From Laccaria trichodermophora (lineage: Eukaryota; Basidiomycota; Agaricomycetes; Agaricales; Hydnangiaceae), in the NCBI GenBank assembly GCA_018417955.1, contig JACTVC010000005.1, forward strand, positions 2,046,001 to 2,110,000: a stretch of DNA of 64,000 bases. The letters are read 5' to 3'. The notes beneath the pieces are model-generated. The model was not told where the DNA came from and did not search any database. It worked only from the letters and a program-made list of their open reading frames with translations. This document shows, one piece after another, positions 54,388-64,000 of this stretch; position 1 is the first letter of the stretch; every line of letters starts with the position of its first letter. Made by a program: the position numbers and the translations under genes.

Positions 54388-57226
54388 CACCTCAGGCCTG
54401 ATGCTTCTGAGTGACAGAAGGCCTCAGAGGCCAATTCTTTTGATGGTGGTAATTGGCCTCTGGGGCTATTTCCGCTCTATCACTGTGCTTCCAAATCCAA
54501 ATTTGGTTACTTCTTACTAACATCTAAAAATAGCTTGAGCATCAAGGACCATCAAGGTGACACTGTTGGCCACTAGTCTCTGCTAGTGACTGAAGCACTA
54601 GCTCTTGGCGCCACTGATAGCCAGGATTCCTCGCACCCTTTCCTCCTGCTCAGCTTGCGTGCCCCATTTCAGGTATTTTTTGGTTCATCTACTCGTCTCA
54701 TTGACCAGCAGCCAGCTATGTAGGATCCAGACTAAAAGAAGATTTTTGCATCGAAACCTCCTCAAAAACCACAGCCAGGACTGACATTAATATTACTGCA
54801 TTTCCCCTCACCTCCTGGCTCAATGCATGAAACATGGATCACATATGTAAATTTAATCTGTGGCCAACCCACCCCCATCGTCATTGGCAATGAATTTGAG
54901 AACTGAATGTTCAAGAAAATGTCAAACATCTGTTCTGTTCTGGTGCTTCACTAACAGCCCCTCACCAGAAAATTAGGAGCACTATTTAGAAGCAATCTTT
55001 ATATAGGTTCAATATCAAAATTTACCAACATTTGAGAGTGACCTTTCCTTGTTCAATGAATGATTCTGAACTCACCTCCTGATGTCCTATTAGGCAGCTG
55101 ACAGGGTACAACGAGAGAAATGCTCCCCAACATCCTAAAATATTCAGTGACTGTAGTAATATAATTATAAGTTGAAGCGGAAAGGATAAATGCCAATGGA
55201 ATTGCACTCAAGCACTCAAGCTAAGTTGAGTCATGAATTTTCAAGTTGGAGCCATCTATTACTCGCCATAATGCAAATTCGGCACTATCAAGCTCAAAAT
55301 TTGGAGCTGTGAGGGATGGTGTATGAGGCTGTCGAAAATATAAACGCACTAATGTATACCAGAATAGAGACAGGATGGAAAGGAGATAGATTGTGGAAAT
55401 GACTCATGCCCACTCTAGACTACGATTTTTGGTTTTCTTTTGAGTCTGTGCTTCTCCAAATACCTTTGGACATCTCAAACAAAATGCCATTGTGTGCTAC
55501 AAAAGTTTTGAGATTTTCTCCTGCAGAATTCACAGTGGGGGAAAATTTTTTGTCATTGTCATGAAACTTCTTTATTTGTGCATTTTACCTAAACAAGAAA
55601 ATTATGAGTATTGGCAGTTATGTAGCTAGAAGTGCAAAGAACATCTCTACCAAATTAATTTTAAGATGGCGTGAGGGAGCAGTCCAAGCAAGTCACATCT
55701 TGAGTTTTTCTGGAGTAAAAGTCAGACAAGACCAAAGCCATCGGAGGTTGCCAAACATTATCGTCATAAGGACCGTAAAAACACTTTCACCCTACAGCCC
55801 CACACCTTCATAACAGTCATCCTAAATCAAAGTGAACTCGAGCCCAGATTGATCCTATATCTCTACGAGGCTAACATTAGTGTTGTCCAGGGGATATGAA
55901 TGGCTTTTATGTTTATTTTTATCCACATAGCACTGAAATCTCCGCTTCGTCATTTCCACAAATTTGGATTCCACATCCAGTTGGACTACAGAATGGGAAT
56001 ACTTACAACAAATACAATTTACAAGTGGTATAGTGACATCCACCTAAAATCTATACATTCTTAAGGAGAGGGCTTAGAACGGGGGGGAAGGTAAGTTATT
56101 GAGGGAGAGATATCAGTATGAGGAATCCTCACTTGTGAACTTCAACTCGCCATGCATTCCTTCCATAACCTAGACCTCCAAAATGTGGTCGTGGGGAGGG
56201 ATAGTGGGGCATGGCTCAAGTGGATGGTAGCAATACTGCTAGGAACCGGGAAATGATTCTGAAACTGCAGAAAGAAGTGTACATTAAAATGAAAGCTGAC
56301 AATTCAGATCCTGGAAAAGGGTACTCATGACATTCAAAAAACCCTCTCACTAACTCCCTTGGAAAACACTATTCAGCAGCTGGCATGGGGGTATCACATG
56401 GGGGGCATTGTGATGGGGAAATATATGGTTGGGCGATATATCGAGCCATAGTTCCCATCGTAATTCAGTGTGTACAAGCATGGTGGATCTGTAATAGTCA
56501 AACAACCTATGAGTACTGCATGATCTGGAGACTTGGAATAGAGGATGGAGGGAGGTTGAAACAATCTTGAGCATGAAGGTATGGGTTGCCTCCTGAACTT
56601 TTGCGAGATAAATGGTGGGACTTACCTGCCCAAGTATCTGAGAGTGAATGTTCGACTAAGACCAATCTCATTGTCCTTTTCCAGTGTTTGTGGGTGTACA
56701 CCATTTTCGAATGCATAGCACCAGTAGATGGGCCACAAACATAAGGCGCACAGGATACGCACTGGTGTTCTAGAGTCAGGTGTCTTGATAAACACATGCA
56801 CCAATACACACCTTATTACCCAGACCATACTCGCCACCCCTTTCAAAGCATTCATACACCCAGTCTGCACCATCATTGTCATTGAGCCTGAGAGTATCGA
56901 GGAATTGGACAATTCAATATGGTGGATCTTGCCATCCAACAAACTTCTGTGTAAGGAGAACTGACAAGGCTGATATGGGGTCCGCTGTGGGATAGACCAC
57001 AGTTGAAATTGAGTGGCGAGGGTCATGACAGTCGGTGAGCAGAACAAGTGTCAAAAATGCAGAATAGAGTATTGCGATCTGATAGCAATCACGATTTGAT
57101 GTGGGAGTATAAATAGCCATCAGCACCATCAGCGCTCTGGAAGACCCCCTCTGAGGCCAATTCTCCCCAGACAAAGAATTGGCCTCTGAGGGCCCAGAAG
57201 CATGTCAAGGTGCTAGGCCTGAGGTG
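54388..57226. mobile_element. hAT-like element (2,839 bp), TIR CACCTCAGGCCT, TSD TATTTTTC
   Basis: CACCTCAGGCCT starts at 54388 and AGGCCTGAGGTG ends at 57226. TATTTTTC is duplicated exactly at 54380-54387 and 57227-57234. Just inside both ends lie palindromic copies of AATTGGCCTC.GAGG. The interior has only broken frames. On the minus strand 57174-56350 some runs (NALKGVASMVWVIRCVLVHV, ILCALCLWPIYWCYAFENGV) look like pieces of a membrane protein gene, possibly captured. No transposase is recognised. The paralogous locus near 37.25 kb lacks it, an empty site. Confidence 0.85.
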
Positions 57227-57285
57227 TATTTTTCAGCTTGATAGATACCAACAAAAAGTTGAAAAGTTGAGAACATAGCCCAAGT

Positions 57286-58040
57286 GCTCATGTCTGATTT
57301 GAACAGATGCTTCCAGGACTTCTGCTCCAGATTCTATTTATGTGAATATAACTGGAAGAATGGAGCATTTGCAAAGTCTACCATTGAGCTCTAGAAGTTG
57401 TTTCATTGGACAGGTGACTCATTCGAGCCTTGCATACCCAAAGAGGGGATGTATCCAATTTCTAATACCATCCACAGCATTGATACCTCTTGTCTTTCTG
57501 TATGAAAAAATCCATGTAACATAAATCCAACTAGTATGTATCTTGGATGAAGCATTTACAAATTTCTACTACTTGACCCAGCTGTTTCTTGACTTGTTAA
57601 ATACTGACAAAAATTTGAAAAGATCAGCATCAAGTTTTACACTACTCACTGCTCATGTCTGATTTGAACAGACACTCTCAGGACCTCTGCTCCAGATTCT
57701 ATTTACATGGAATATCATCTGAGGCACAGAGCATTTGCAAAGTCTACCATTGAGCTCTACAAGTTGTTTAGTTGGACAGGTGACTTGTTCAATCTTTGAG
57801 TGCTCAAAGAGGGGATGTATCCAATTTCCAATATCATCCACCATCAGTGATACCTGTTGTCTTTCTGTATGAAAAGAAATCCATTTATCTTACAAATTTC
57901 TACTTGACCCAACTCTTGACAAAAATTTTAAAAGGTACATAGATCTGATCTCATAACTGCTCATGTCTGATTCGAACAGATGCTCCGGATTCTATAACAG
58001 GAGGAACAGAGCCTTTGCAAAGTCTACCATTGAGCTCTAC
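57286..58040 (-). repeat. Three tandem copies of a tRNA-like sequence with intervening tail
   Basis: The minus-strand units at 58040-57959, 57760-57651 and 57394-57286 each begin GTAGAGCTCAATGGTAGAC (D-arm/A-box-like) and end with a T-arm-like hairpin TCTGTTC/TGAATCAGA followed by CATGAGC. Between units lies a shared tail (ATGTATCCAATTTC...TTTCTGTATGAAAA...GATGAAGC). The period is about 310-365 bp. This layout resembles a tRNA-derived SINE in tandem. Anticodon arm and acceptor stem are not tRNA-grade, so these are not functional tRNAs. Confidence 0.6.
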
Positions 58041-58710
58041 GAGTTGGTTATGTAGTAGGACAGGCGACTGATTTGACGCTTGAATGCCCGATATCAAAAT
58101 CGGTAGACGAGAGTCGCCAGCGCTAGCGGGATACTTCTTAATCGAGCAAGGTCCGCGTCCATCCATCCATTCACACCCCCACCGGTGAGCGCTGGCGAGC
58201 TAGGGAACAGAACTGTTCCGTAGCAATGCAGCATTCCATCAATGCATGTACTTAGGCATGATGTCATCCGCCAATCTTTTTCCTTCCGTCGCCGGAAGCA
58301 GAAGGTGGCTAGAGACGGAAGCAGAATCTATGCGCCGTTATCAAGCATTATCAATGCGAGTGAGTGGAGATAAGGGGGCGGGGACGTGACGGCGCTATGT
58401 AAAGCCTAGCCAGAAAGAACAACAATAGCACTCCTGGAGGGAGACACGAAGCCACACGACAAGGTGCGCCCAGGCCATCCTCAAAAGCCTAGAATCAACA
58501 CTCCAAAATGCCCTTGGGCCGTCCGCGTCAACAGCAACGATCAACCTGATCACACTGAAGCGGAGAAGCGACGATGCAAAATTGCCATTTCAACAAATAC
58601 CATAAAAAGCACTTTGTATAACGGGGGGTTTGTGTTGTTGAATATGTTAATAATGATGTTATGTATGCGTCTAACCTCTCCCTCTTGCGAAAAAGATAAA
58701 GGAGGTTGTT

Positions 58711-59620
58711 CTACTTTGATTGTACGAACCCTTTGCCGGTGTAGCCTTCTGATGAGATACCTAAAGTTAAAGATGGGGGGGTTAGTAACCAGACGACAAG
58801 GAGGAGGAGGTTAAGGAGGGAAAGGAGGCGGGCACGGGGAGGGGGATGGAAGGGACAAGGGAGAGGTACACACCAGTAATAGGGTTAAGCTTCATCTCCA
58901 ACGCACGCTCATTGCTAGCTTCTTGCCATTCCTTGGTCAGTGTCTTTGGCGGGGGCGCAGCTACATAGCACGTCAATCAACCGCTACACACACACAAACC
59001 AAGGGGGAAGGGTGAGGGACGCACCGTATTGTCGAATAGCATAGAAAAGCACGCCGGCAACGCCGACGAGGGCGAATGTGCTTAGGAAGATCTTGAGGTT
59101 GTCGCCGGGTTGGCTGGTGGGTGTGCGTGGGCCGTGAGGGCCAAAGGCTACGTAGTATGCTGTTTGGGAGGGAGGGTTTAGCATTCGTTCGTTCGTTCGT
59201 TCGTTTCGAGCGGGGGACAGGACAAGACAAGGAGGGGGCAACGAAGAGGGGCATCTCATTACTCCCCCATCCAACCATCCCAACACCCAAACATCAAAGC
59301 AACGCAAAAAGCAAAGAAGAAGTAAGCAACTAACCAGCTTTTTTCTCATCAAGCGACAACTCCTTCCAATCCTTCTTCTGCAAAACCTCAAGCTGCTCAT
59401 GAACAGCCACCTTTTCCTCACTCGACAACTTGGCCCACTGCGCCTCGACGTTCGATAGCGGGATGGGCACCACCGTCCTCGCAGCCGCTGTCGTTGGCTC
59501 TGTTTGGGCGGCGTGTCCGAGGGTGGTGGCCGTTGCCAGACGCCTTCGAGCCTGTTGTTGTTGTTGAAGAAGGAGCCTGGGGGCACCGTTGCGGCGCGCT
59601 ACCATGCGGACGGCTTGCAT
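58711..59620 (-). CDS. COX5: Cytochrome c oxidase subunit IV (yeast Cox5-type), mitochondrial
   Basis: Four exons: 59620-59335, 59159-59025, 58960-58874, 58760-58711, giving 185 residues. An Arg-rich, Gln-rich head (MQAVRMVARRNGAPRLLLQQ) is a typical mitochondrial presequence. The matrix part reads VEAQWAKLSSEEKVAVHEQL and KDWKELSLDEKKAAYYVAFG, then HGPR. A single membrane helix follows (IFLSTFALVGVAGVLFYAI), then PPPKTLTKEWQEASNERALE and ITGISSEGYTGKGFVQSK, as in fungal Cox5. It stabilises and regulates the catalytic core of complex IV in the inner membrane. All junctions keep frame. Intron 1 holds a (TTCG)n microsatellite near 59184-59207. A decayed partial copy is at 38178-38280. Confidence 0.95.
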
Positions 59621-59974
59621 TTTTTAGTAGATTAGAGGAAGAAGGGGAAGGAGGAGAGATCTAGCCACGGCGGGGAGGATTATAATAGGGAACGAGCAAA
59701 GTTGACAGCGGGCGATATACGGAAACACTCGTGAGGTTTTTTTTTCGGGTCCAGCCGGGAATTGCCTCGTATCACACTCCTGGCCAATCACACATCGCGT
59801 ATTATTTTTTGTGATATTTAGCTCGTAGTTGCAATTTGATACACGCAATTCTTTTGTTACGAGAGGACATGCAAGGAAGGAAGGAAGGAACGTAAACGAG
59901 ACGAGACGAGACGAGGGGAAAATCGACATCAGTACAGTACAAAATGTCAGTCAATCATGGTCTTCACAATCAAA

Positions 59975-61440
59975 TCAGATGGCCTCCGTCCCTGGGCAGT
60001 CACGGGAGATGTGGCTGGCATCGGGTCAATCAGCAACGGCCAAAGGTTGTAAGGCGAGCAAACTCACCCTTCAGACCCGCAAGTATAACAAGCCCGCTTC
60101 TGAGGCTGGGGGCAATCCCTGCTGATGTGTCCCTATAACGCAACATGATCAACTGCCCATCCTACAGAACCGAAGAAACTCACGACGCCAGAGCAGTTGT
60201 AGCACTTTGACCCCTGGACACAATCGCGCGACAAGTGGCCTACACCACCGCAAGAGTAGCTGTCATCATCCATCTCCAATCAGCACTCATCTCCACAAGC
60301 TTAAACCGAGGGAAGGACATACCAAGTCTTCTGCGCACCACCACCAAAAGCACCATAATGGCCTCCTCCACCTCCTCCATATCCTCCTCCACCGCCTCCT
60401 CCAGCCCCAGTCGACTCAGGGCACGAACGCGCAATATGTCCGACCTTACCACATTTATAGCATTCAGCGCCGCCGCCGCCGCCTCCGCCTCCTCCACCGC
60501 CGGAATAGCCTCCTCCAGACGAAGCTGCGTTATCGGGGCAATCGCGGGACTGAATAAGTAAAGGGATGGAAAGGATGAGCGTTTGAGTAAAGAAGGAGGA
60601 AGGTAGATGGATGGATGAACGCACGATATGGCCTTCCAGACCGCACTTGTAGCATGACTTTGCTTTGGTTTCTTGGGTACAATCCCTAGAGACGTGGCCT
60701 TCCAAACCGCCTATCAGGGAAAAGCCATCAAAATTGGTAGTAGGGCGCTTGGGTGGAGAAGAAACCTACAGTTGTAGCTGCAGATGACAAGGCGAGCGGG
60801 CACATCAGCATCTCACAGATAAGAGGACACAAAAAGGAAACGAGGCAGCCGTGTCGCTTAAAAGGAGTTCATTTACCAGGTAGGAGTACCAGCTTTGGGG
60901 CAATTCGCAGCTTGATGACCGACTGTAACAAATATGAGACATATGCACAGGAGATGGAGGGGATGAAAAAGGGGGAGACTATCGTGTGCGGTGCGTGTAT
61001 TGCGGTTGGGTGCGATGGAGGTATGGCAAAAACCAAATATATTGGGAGGGTTTGCGTGTGTGCAAACCCGGTGTGCGGTACAATGTATGGATGGGAGTAG
61101 CTGCCCCGCCCCACACCACGCGCAACTGACAGACAAGACAGACGAAATGGAAGAAGAAATGAAGGATGCGAGATGAATGAAGGAAGGAGGGGAGGAGGAG
61201 GGTGCTAGCTAAGCTACCCACTGCAAGACGATTTGCAAACGAGATAACCTGCCAACATTGTAGAAAAAACGTAGCCCCAGCCAAGGAACGTGGGGGGTAG
61301 GGACGACGAAGCGCCCGTGGAAAAAAGGTCAAAAAATGGTTGGGACGCAGAAACAAAGGAGGGAGGGGGATTTGCAACGACGACAACAGGAACAACCACG
61401 CACAGCCGCCACAGTTGAAACATCCTCGTGCGCCCGACAT
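59975..61440 (-). CDS. GIS2: CCHC zinc-knuckle nucleic-acid-binding protein (CNBP/Gis2/Byr3-like)
   Basis: Eight exons: 61440-61404, 60922-60877, 60777-60770, 60710-60625, 60549-60323, 60259-60184, 60132-60068, 60014-59975, summing to 585 nt (194 residues). Seven CX2CX4HX4C knuckles are rebuilt: [99 protein letters not shown]. Knuckles 2, 3 and 7 carry one extra residue (X5) before His. A Gly-rich linker lies between knuckles 3-5. Seven knuckles is the number in human CNBP and yeast Gis2, which bind single-stranded G-rich RNA/DNA and act in translation. The third exon is only 8 nt and the first intron is unusually long (481 nt). Confidence 0.92.
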
Positions 61441-62279
61441 TTTGTTTTTCGTGCTTGTTCTTGGTTCTTAGACTTAGAAGTGTGTTTGTGTTTCTGTATG
61501 AGAAGAAGAGCACGAAGGCTGGAGCGTCAGTTATGATTGCAGATTGCAGCGACCCGAAGCAAGCGATAATAAGTGATAGAATCAGGATAGTAGGATTCTG
61601 GCCAGTCTGAAAGAGCAAGCGACGACACGCACGTTATAACGTTTGGCAACGACGAGGAATCGTTCAGATGAGATGATGGAGAGGAGGAGACAAAAAGTCA
61701 GACTGCCGATGGAAAAAAAAATCCCACAGGGATGATTACGTTATCCTTCCAGTGACTCAACCCAACTCCGCTGTCTCTCCTCCTCTCCCGAAAGTGAAAG
61801 CCTCATGCACTCAAATATATCTATTTCTCGGAATATGACTCCACTGAACTAGACACGAGGCGTAACTCTACTCACACGCCCAGATAAACCCGACAATTGG
61901 CTTGCCTGAAGTACTCGAACGCGTGGTTGGATGTAGGGATGTAAGAATCCGAGGTCTTGGCGCGACGGTGGACCGGCTCCGATACTTCGAATAAAGTTGT
62001 AGTAGTGAGTGACGACTTTTCTTGCGTAGTTGAACACGAGGTCCGAAAAAGTTCTCATGAACTAGACGGAGCGCTCAACGACTCGGAGTCCGAAATTAAA
62101 CGCGCGCTTGGGCAAGTACGCAAATATACTACAAAACGTTGTAGGATGAACGGTGGTTTTTCTGCGTATGTTCAGGGCCTGATTCAAATAGGGATGGGGC
62201 TTCGACGTGTCCGGTTTCTCTTGCAATAACGGCCAGGAAATTGGTACTTTCAAATTTCGGCATGATGCTTTATACCGCC
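61441..62279. other. Upstream of CNBP gene; no further gene seen
   Basis: This probably includes the 5' UTR and promoter of the CNBP gene (minus strand). Pyrimidine/purine-rich stretches are present, but I see no recognisable frame, RNA gene or terminal repeat. Confidence 0.5.
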
Positions 62280-62757
62280 ATTCAACGCCTTCAAAGCCGC
62301 AGAAAATATATGATTTCTAGATTGAATCCCTGGTCTCTCCCCTCAACTCACCCTTGACAAAATTTTCGAGATTCCGAATATTTTTCCAACCTTCATGATG
62401 AGGCTTGTCGGGCCTTCGTCGATGCGTTAATTTTTTTCAGGACCGGGGGAAATTCAAAAGGGCGCTCAATGCTATCCAGACGTGAGTCTATTATTTTCAA
62501 GCAAGAGATAATTAATGGGCAAACTGAACTCAATTGTAGACTCGCTTATCGTGGCTAAATCTGCGCAAAGGGACGAAGGCGCCAAACAAACCTGCTTGTG
62601 AGTGCTGAGCATCAGACGGCTTTATGTAACTGTTCCGAGGAACGCTATAGGCAATATGCGTTGGCCACCATCTGGACACGACTGTCCGAGAGAAAACGTC
62701 TCATCAGTCTTCCGAAAACGACTGAACAAATTTACAAAGTTAGGCTTGTTACTTACA

Positions 62758-62853
62758 GAGCTCAATGGTAGAGGTGTCCGAGCCTCATTTCTCAAGCTAC
62801 TAGCGCACTAGAAGAAGAAATCCAGACATTGCCTGTTCGAATCAGGCATGAGC
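62758..62853 (+). repeat. tRNA-like (SINE-head-like) sequence
   Basis: It begins GAGCTCAATGGTAGAGG and ends with the perfect T-arm-like hairpin GCCTG-TTCGAAT-CAGGC followed by ATGAGC, which can pair with the GCTCA near its start. Same family as 57286-58040 in opposite orientation. Partial copies are at 63030-63117 and from 63927 to the window end. Confidence 0.55.
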
Positions 62854-63029
62854 GGTATCGGAAAATTCCCGACTTTTTTGGTAGATATGATATATGATAT
62901 ATGTGTCAAGGTCTTTCTTTACATGCATGATCATGAATCAAAAAGTCCGAATCATCAGCAGAATTTGAACCCTTTCCGATAACTTTTCTGAGTTTCTACA
63001 AGGGCCCGGGCAAGATGAAATTGAGTAAT

Positions 63030-63117
63030 GAGCTCATAGTGCAGTCGCTTCATTCCTCTTATTTATTTGAGAGGAGGAGCTGTGGTCTCAGAGTGCCTGT
63101 TCGAATCAGGCATGAGC
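63030..63117 (+). repeat. tRNA-like (SINE-head-like) sequence
   Basis: GAGCTCATAGTGCAGTCGC fits an A-box. CCTCT...AGAGG could form an anticodon-like stem, though the loop is 10 nt. The end is the same GCCTG-TTCGAAT-CAGGC T-arm hairpin plus ATGAGC, pairing with GCTCAT at the start. It is the best-folding member, but still lacks a normal anticodon loop. Confidence 0.5.
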
Positions 63118-64000
63118 ACTGTTTAATAGTGTCGGTGAGCATTTTGTTCTATAATAGTTGTGTTTTCTACGAAGGTATGTGTAAGTTTATGGATTTTCCA
63201 AATCAAAGTGAGGCAATTACAGTCAGTTCGCTCATGCTGATGCAGAACTATGGACCCCTCTGCTTCTCCTGCCAAGGTGGGAAAACTGTGTCACGGGTGA
63301 TGACAGTGGAAATAGATCTTGCGTCCAATTCCACATCTTCTGCTGCTGCAGGTCCCTTTCAAATGACGGCGAAGAAAATTCAAAACCCGCCGTCACGTTT
63401 CTGTGGTGCGTTTTTACCAGCATCCAGTGGCTTCAACAGCCACAGAAAATGTTTCATTCCTAGATGGATCCCTGGTCTCCCCCACACTTGACAAAATTCT
63501 GAATAGTTTCCACCCCATCATGTGGTGTTAAGTCTGTGTTGGATTTTTTAGGACTGGGAAATTCAACAAGGCACTCAACGCTATCCAAAGGCAAGTCTAT
63601 TTTTTGCATGCAACTTGAAAATAAGCAGTTAGGTGGACCGAATTTACAAAATTCAATGGTACACCTGCTTTTCTCCCCCTTTTTTGTGACTAGATCTGTG
63701 GAAGGAACGAAGGTCTTAAAAAAACTGCTTGTTCGACACATCAGATGGTTCTAACTGGTCCCAGGAACTAGTATTAATGTTGTAGGCAATATGCCTGATG
63801 TCCATGTGGCCACCATCTTGACAATTAATTTCTGAACAACTCTCCGAGAGAAAAAATGCCTCCTGGGCCTTTCGAAATGACTGGAAAAAATTAGCAGTTG
63901 GCTCGTTGTGATATAATGAATTTGCAGAGCTCAATGGTAGACATGCCTGGAAGGCCTCATTTCTCCAGCTACCCAAGAGGAGGAGAAATCCAGACATGCA

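Larger units (their letters stand above)
62280..63990. repeat. Direct repeat pair, about 550 bp, 1.15 kb apart
   Basis: 62280-62830 and 63427-63990 share, in the same order: CAGAAAAT, TCTAGATTGAATCCCTGGTCT/CCTAGATGGATCCCTGGTCT, TTGACAAAATT, GGACTGGGAAATTCAA, CTCAA.GCTATCCA, GGCAATATG.., CTCCGAGAGAAAA and GAGCTCAATGGTAGA...CTCATTTCTC.AGCTAC. Identity is moderate, so the duplication is old. The second copy runs to the window edge. Confidence 0.8.

Noticed and set aside
56350..57174. An intact membrane-protein gene inside the 54388-57226 element
   Set aside because: Hydrophobic runs occur in several frames, but no set of splice junctions gave one open reading, and no family motif is certain.
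60235..60561. Plus-strand frames over the Gly-rich linker of the CNBP gene
   Set aside because: Antisense of GGT/GGC repeats produces Ser/Thr/Pro-rich shadows; the minus-strand knuckles are unmistakable.
63030..63117. A functional tRNA gene
   Set aside because: The T-arm and 6 bp of acceptor pairing are good, but the anticodon-like loop is 10 nt and the variable region is odd; several degenerate relatives exist, so a SINE-like repeat is more likely.

Overview
The window is nuclear DNA of a basidiomycete fungus, most likely an Agaricomycete. Genes are cut by many 42-70 nt introns with GT..AG ends, often with CTAAC/CTAAT branch sites. The protein families fit this too: F-box/LRR expansions, HNH_2-type nucleases, Plavaka/Tnp2-like CACTA and BED-finger hAT transposons. 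All identities come from my own reading and translation; nothing was searched against a database.

Layout. 1-1072: 3' part of a Ser/Pro-rich gene on the minus strand whose ATG is split by an intron. 1784-3130: an intact F-box gene. 3563-9656: its broken paralogue, cut by two hAT-type MITEs and a further 3.2 kb interval that holds a decayed PEBP-like gene. 9.8-12.8 kb: a long-arm inverted-repeat element and a decayed duplicated gene segment. 13129-14544: second F-box gene. 15449-16564: FtsJ-type methyltransferase. 16759-18898: splicing factor SF3b subunit 2 (8 exons). 19021-20251: HNH nuclease copy 1. 20.3-24.05 kb: gene-free nest of repeats. 24057-30109: a 6,053-bp CACTA element with both its genes. 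30516-32073: HNH copy 2. 32360-37211: a 4,852-bp hAT element whose 16-exon transposase reads without a stop. 37.2-47.1 kb: remnants of a COX subunit gene, a DGK1-like gene and the FtsJ gene. 47139-50997: APC2 (18 exons). 51296-54125: HNH copy 3, a pseudogene carrying a hAT MITE with a second MITE nested in it. 54388-57226: another hAT-like element. 58711-59620: cytochrome c oxidase subunit IV. 59975-61440: seven-knuckle CNBP/GIS2 protein. 62.2-64.0 kb: duplicated sequence with tRNA-like arms.

Three themes link the regions. (1) Housekeeping genes (SF3B2, APC2, COX IV, CNBP) are intact islands between transposons. (2) The block APC2 3' end - HNH - COX IV at 51-59 kb has a decayed duplicate at 30.1-38.3 kb, and transposons then entered both copies independently. 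(3) Many insertions are recent enough to keep exact target-site duplications: 8 bp for hAT types, TA for the mariner-like MITEs, 3 bp for CACTA. This lets empty sites be inferred and insertion order read. The HNH family is the least understood component. It has three copies in 35 kb, each with a GC-AG intron at the same place, conserved N- and C-terminal regions of unknown role, and no obvious cellular pathway.
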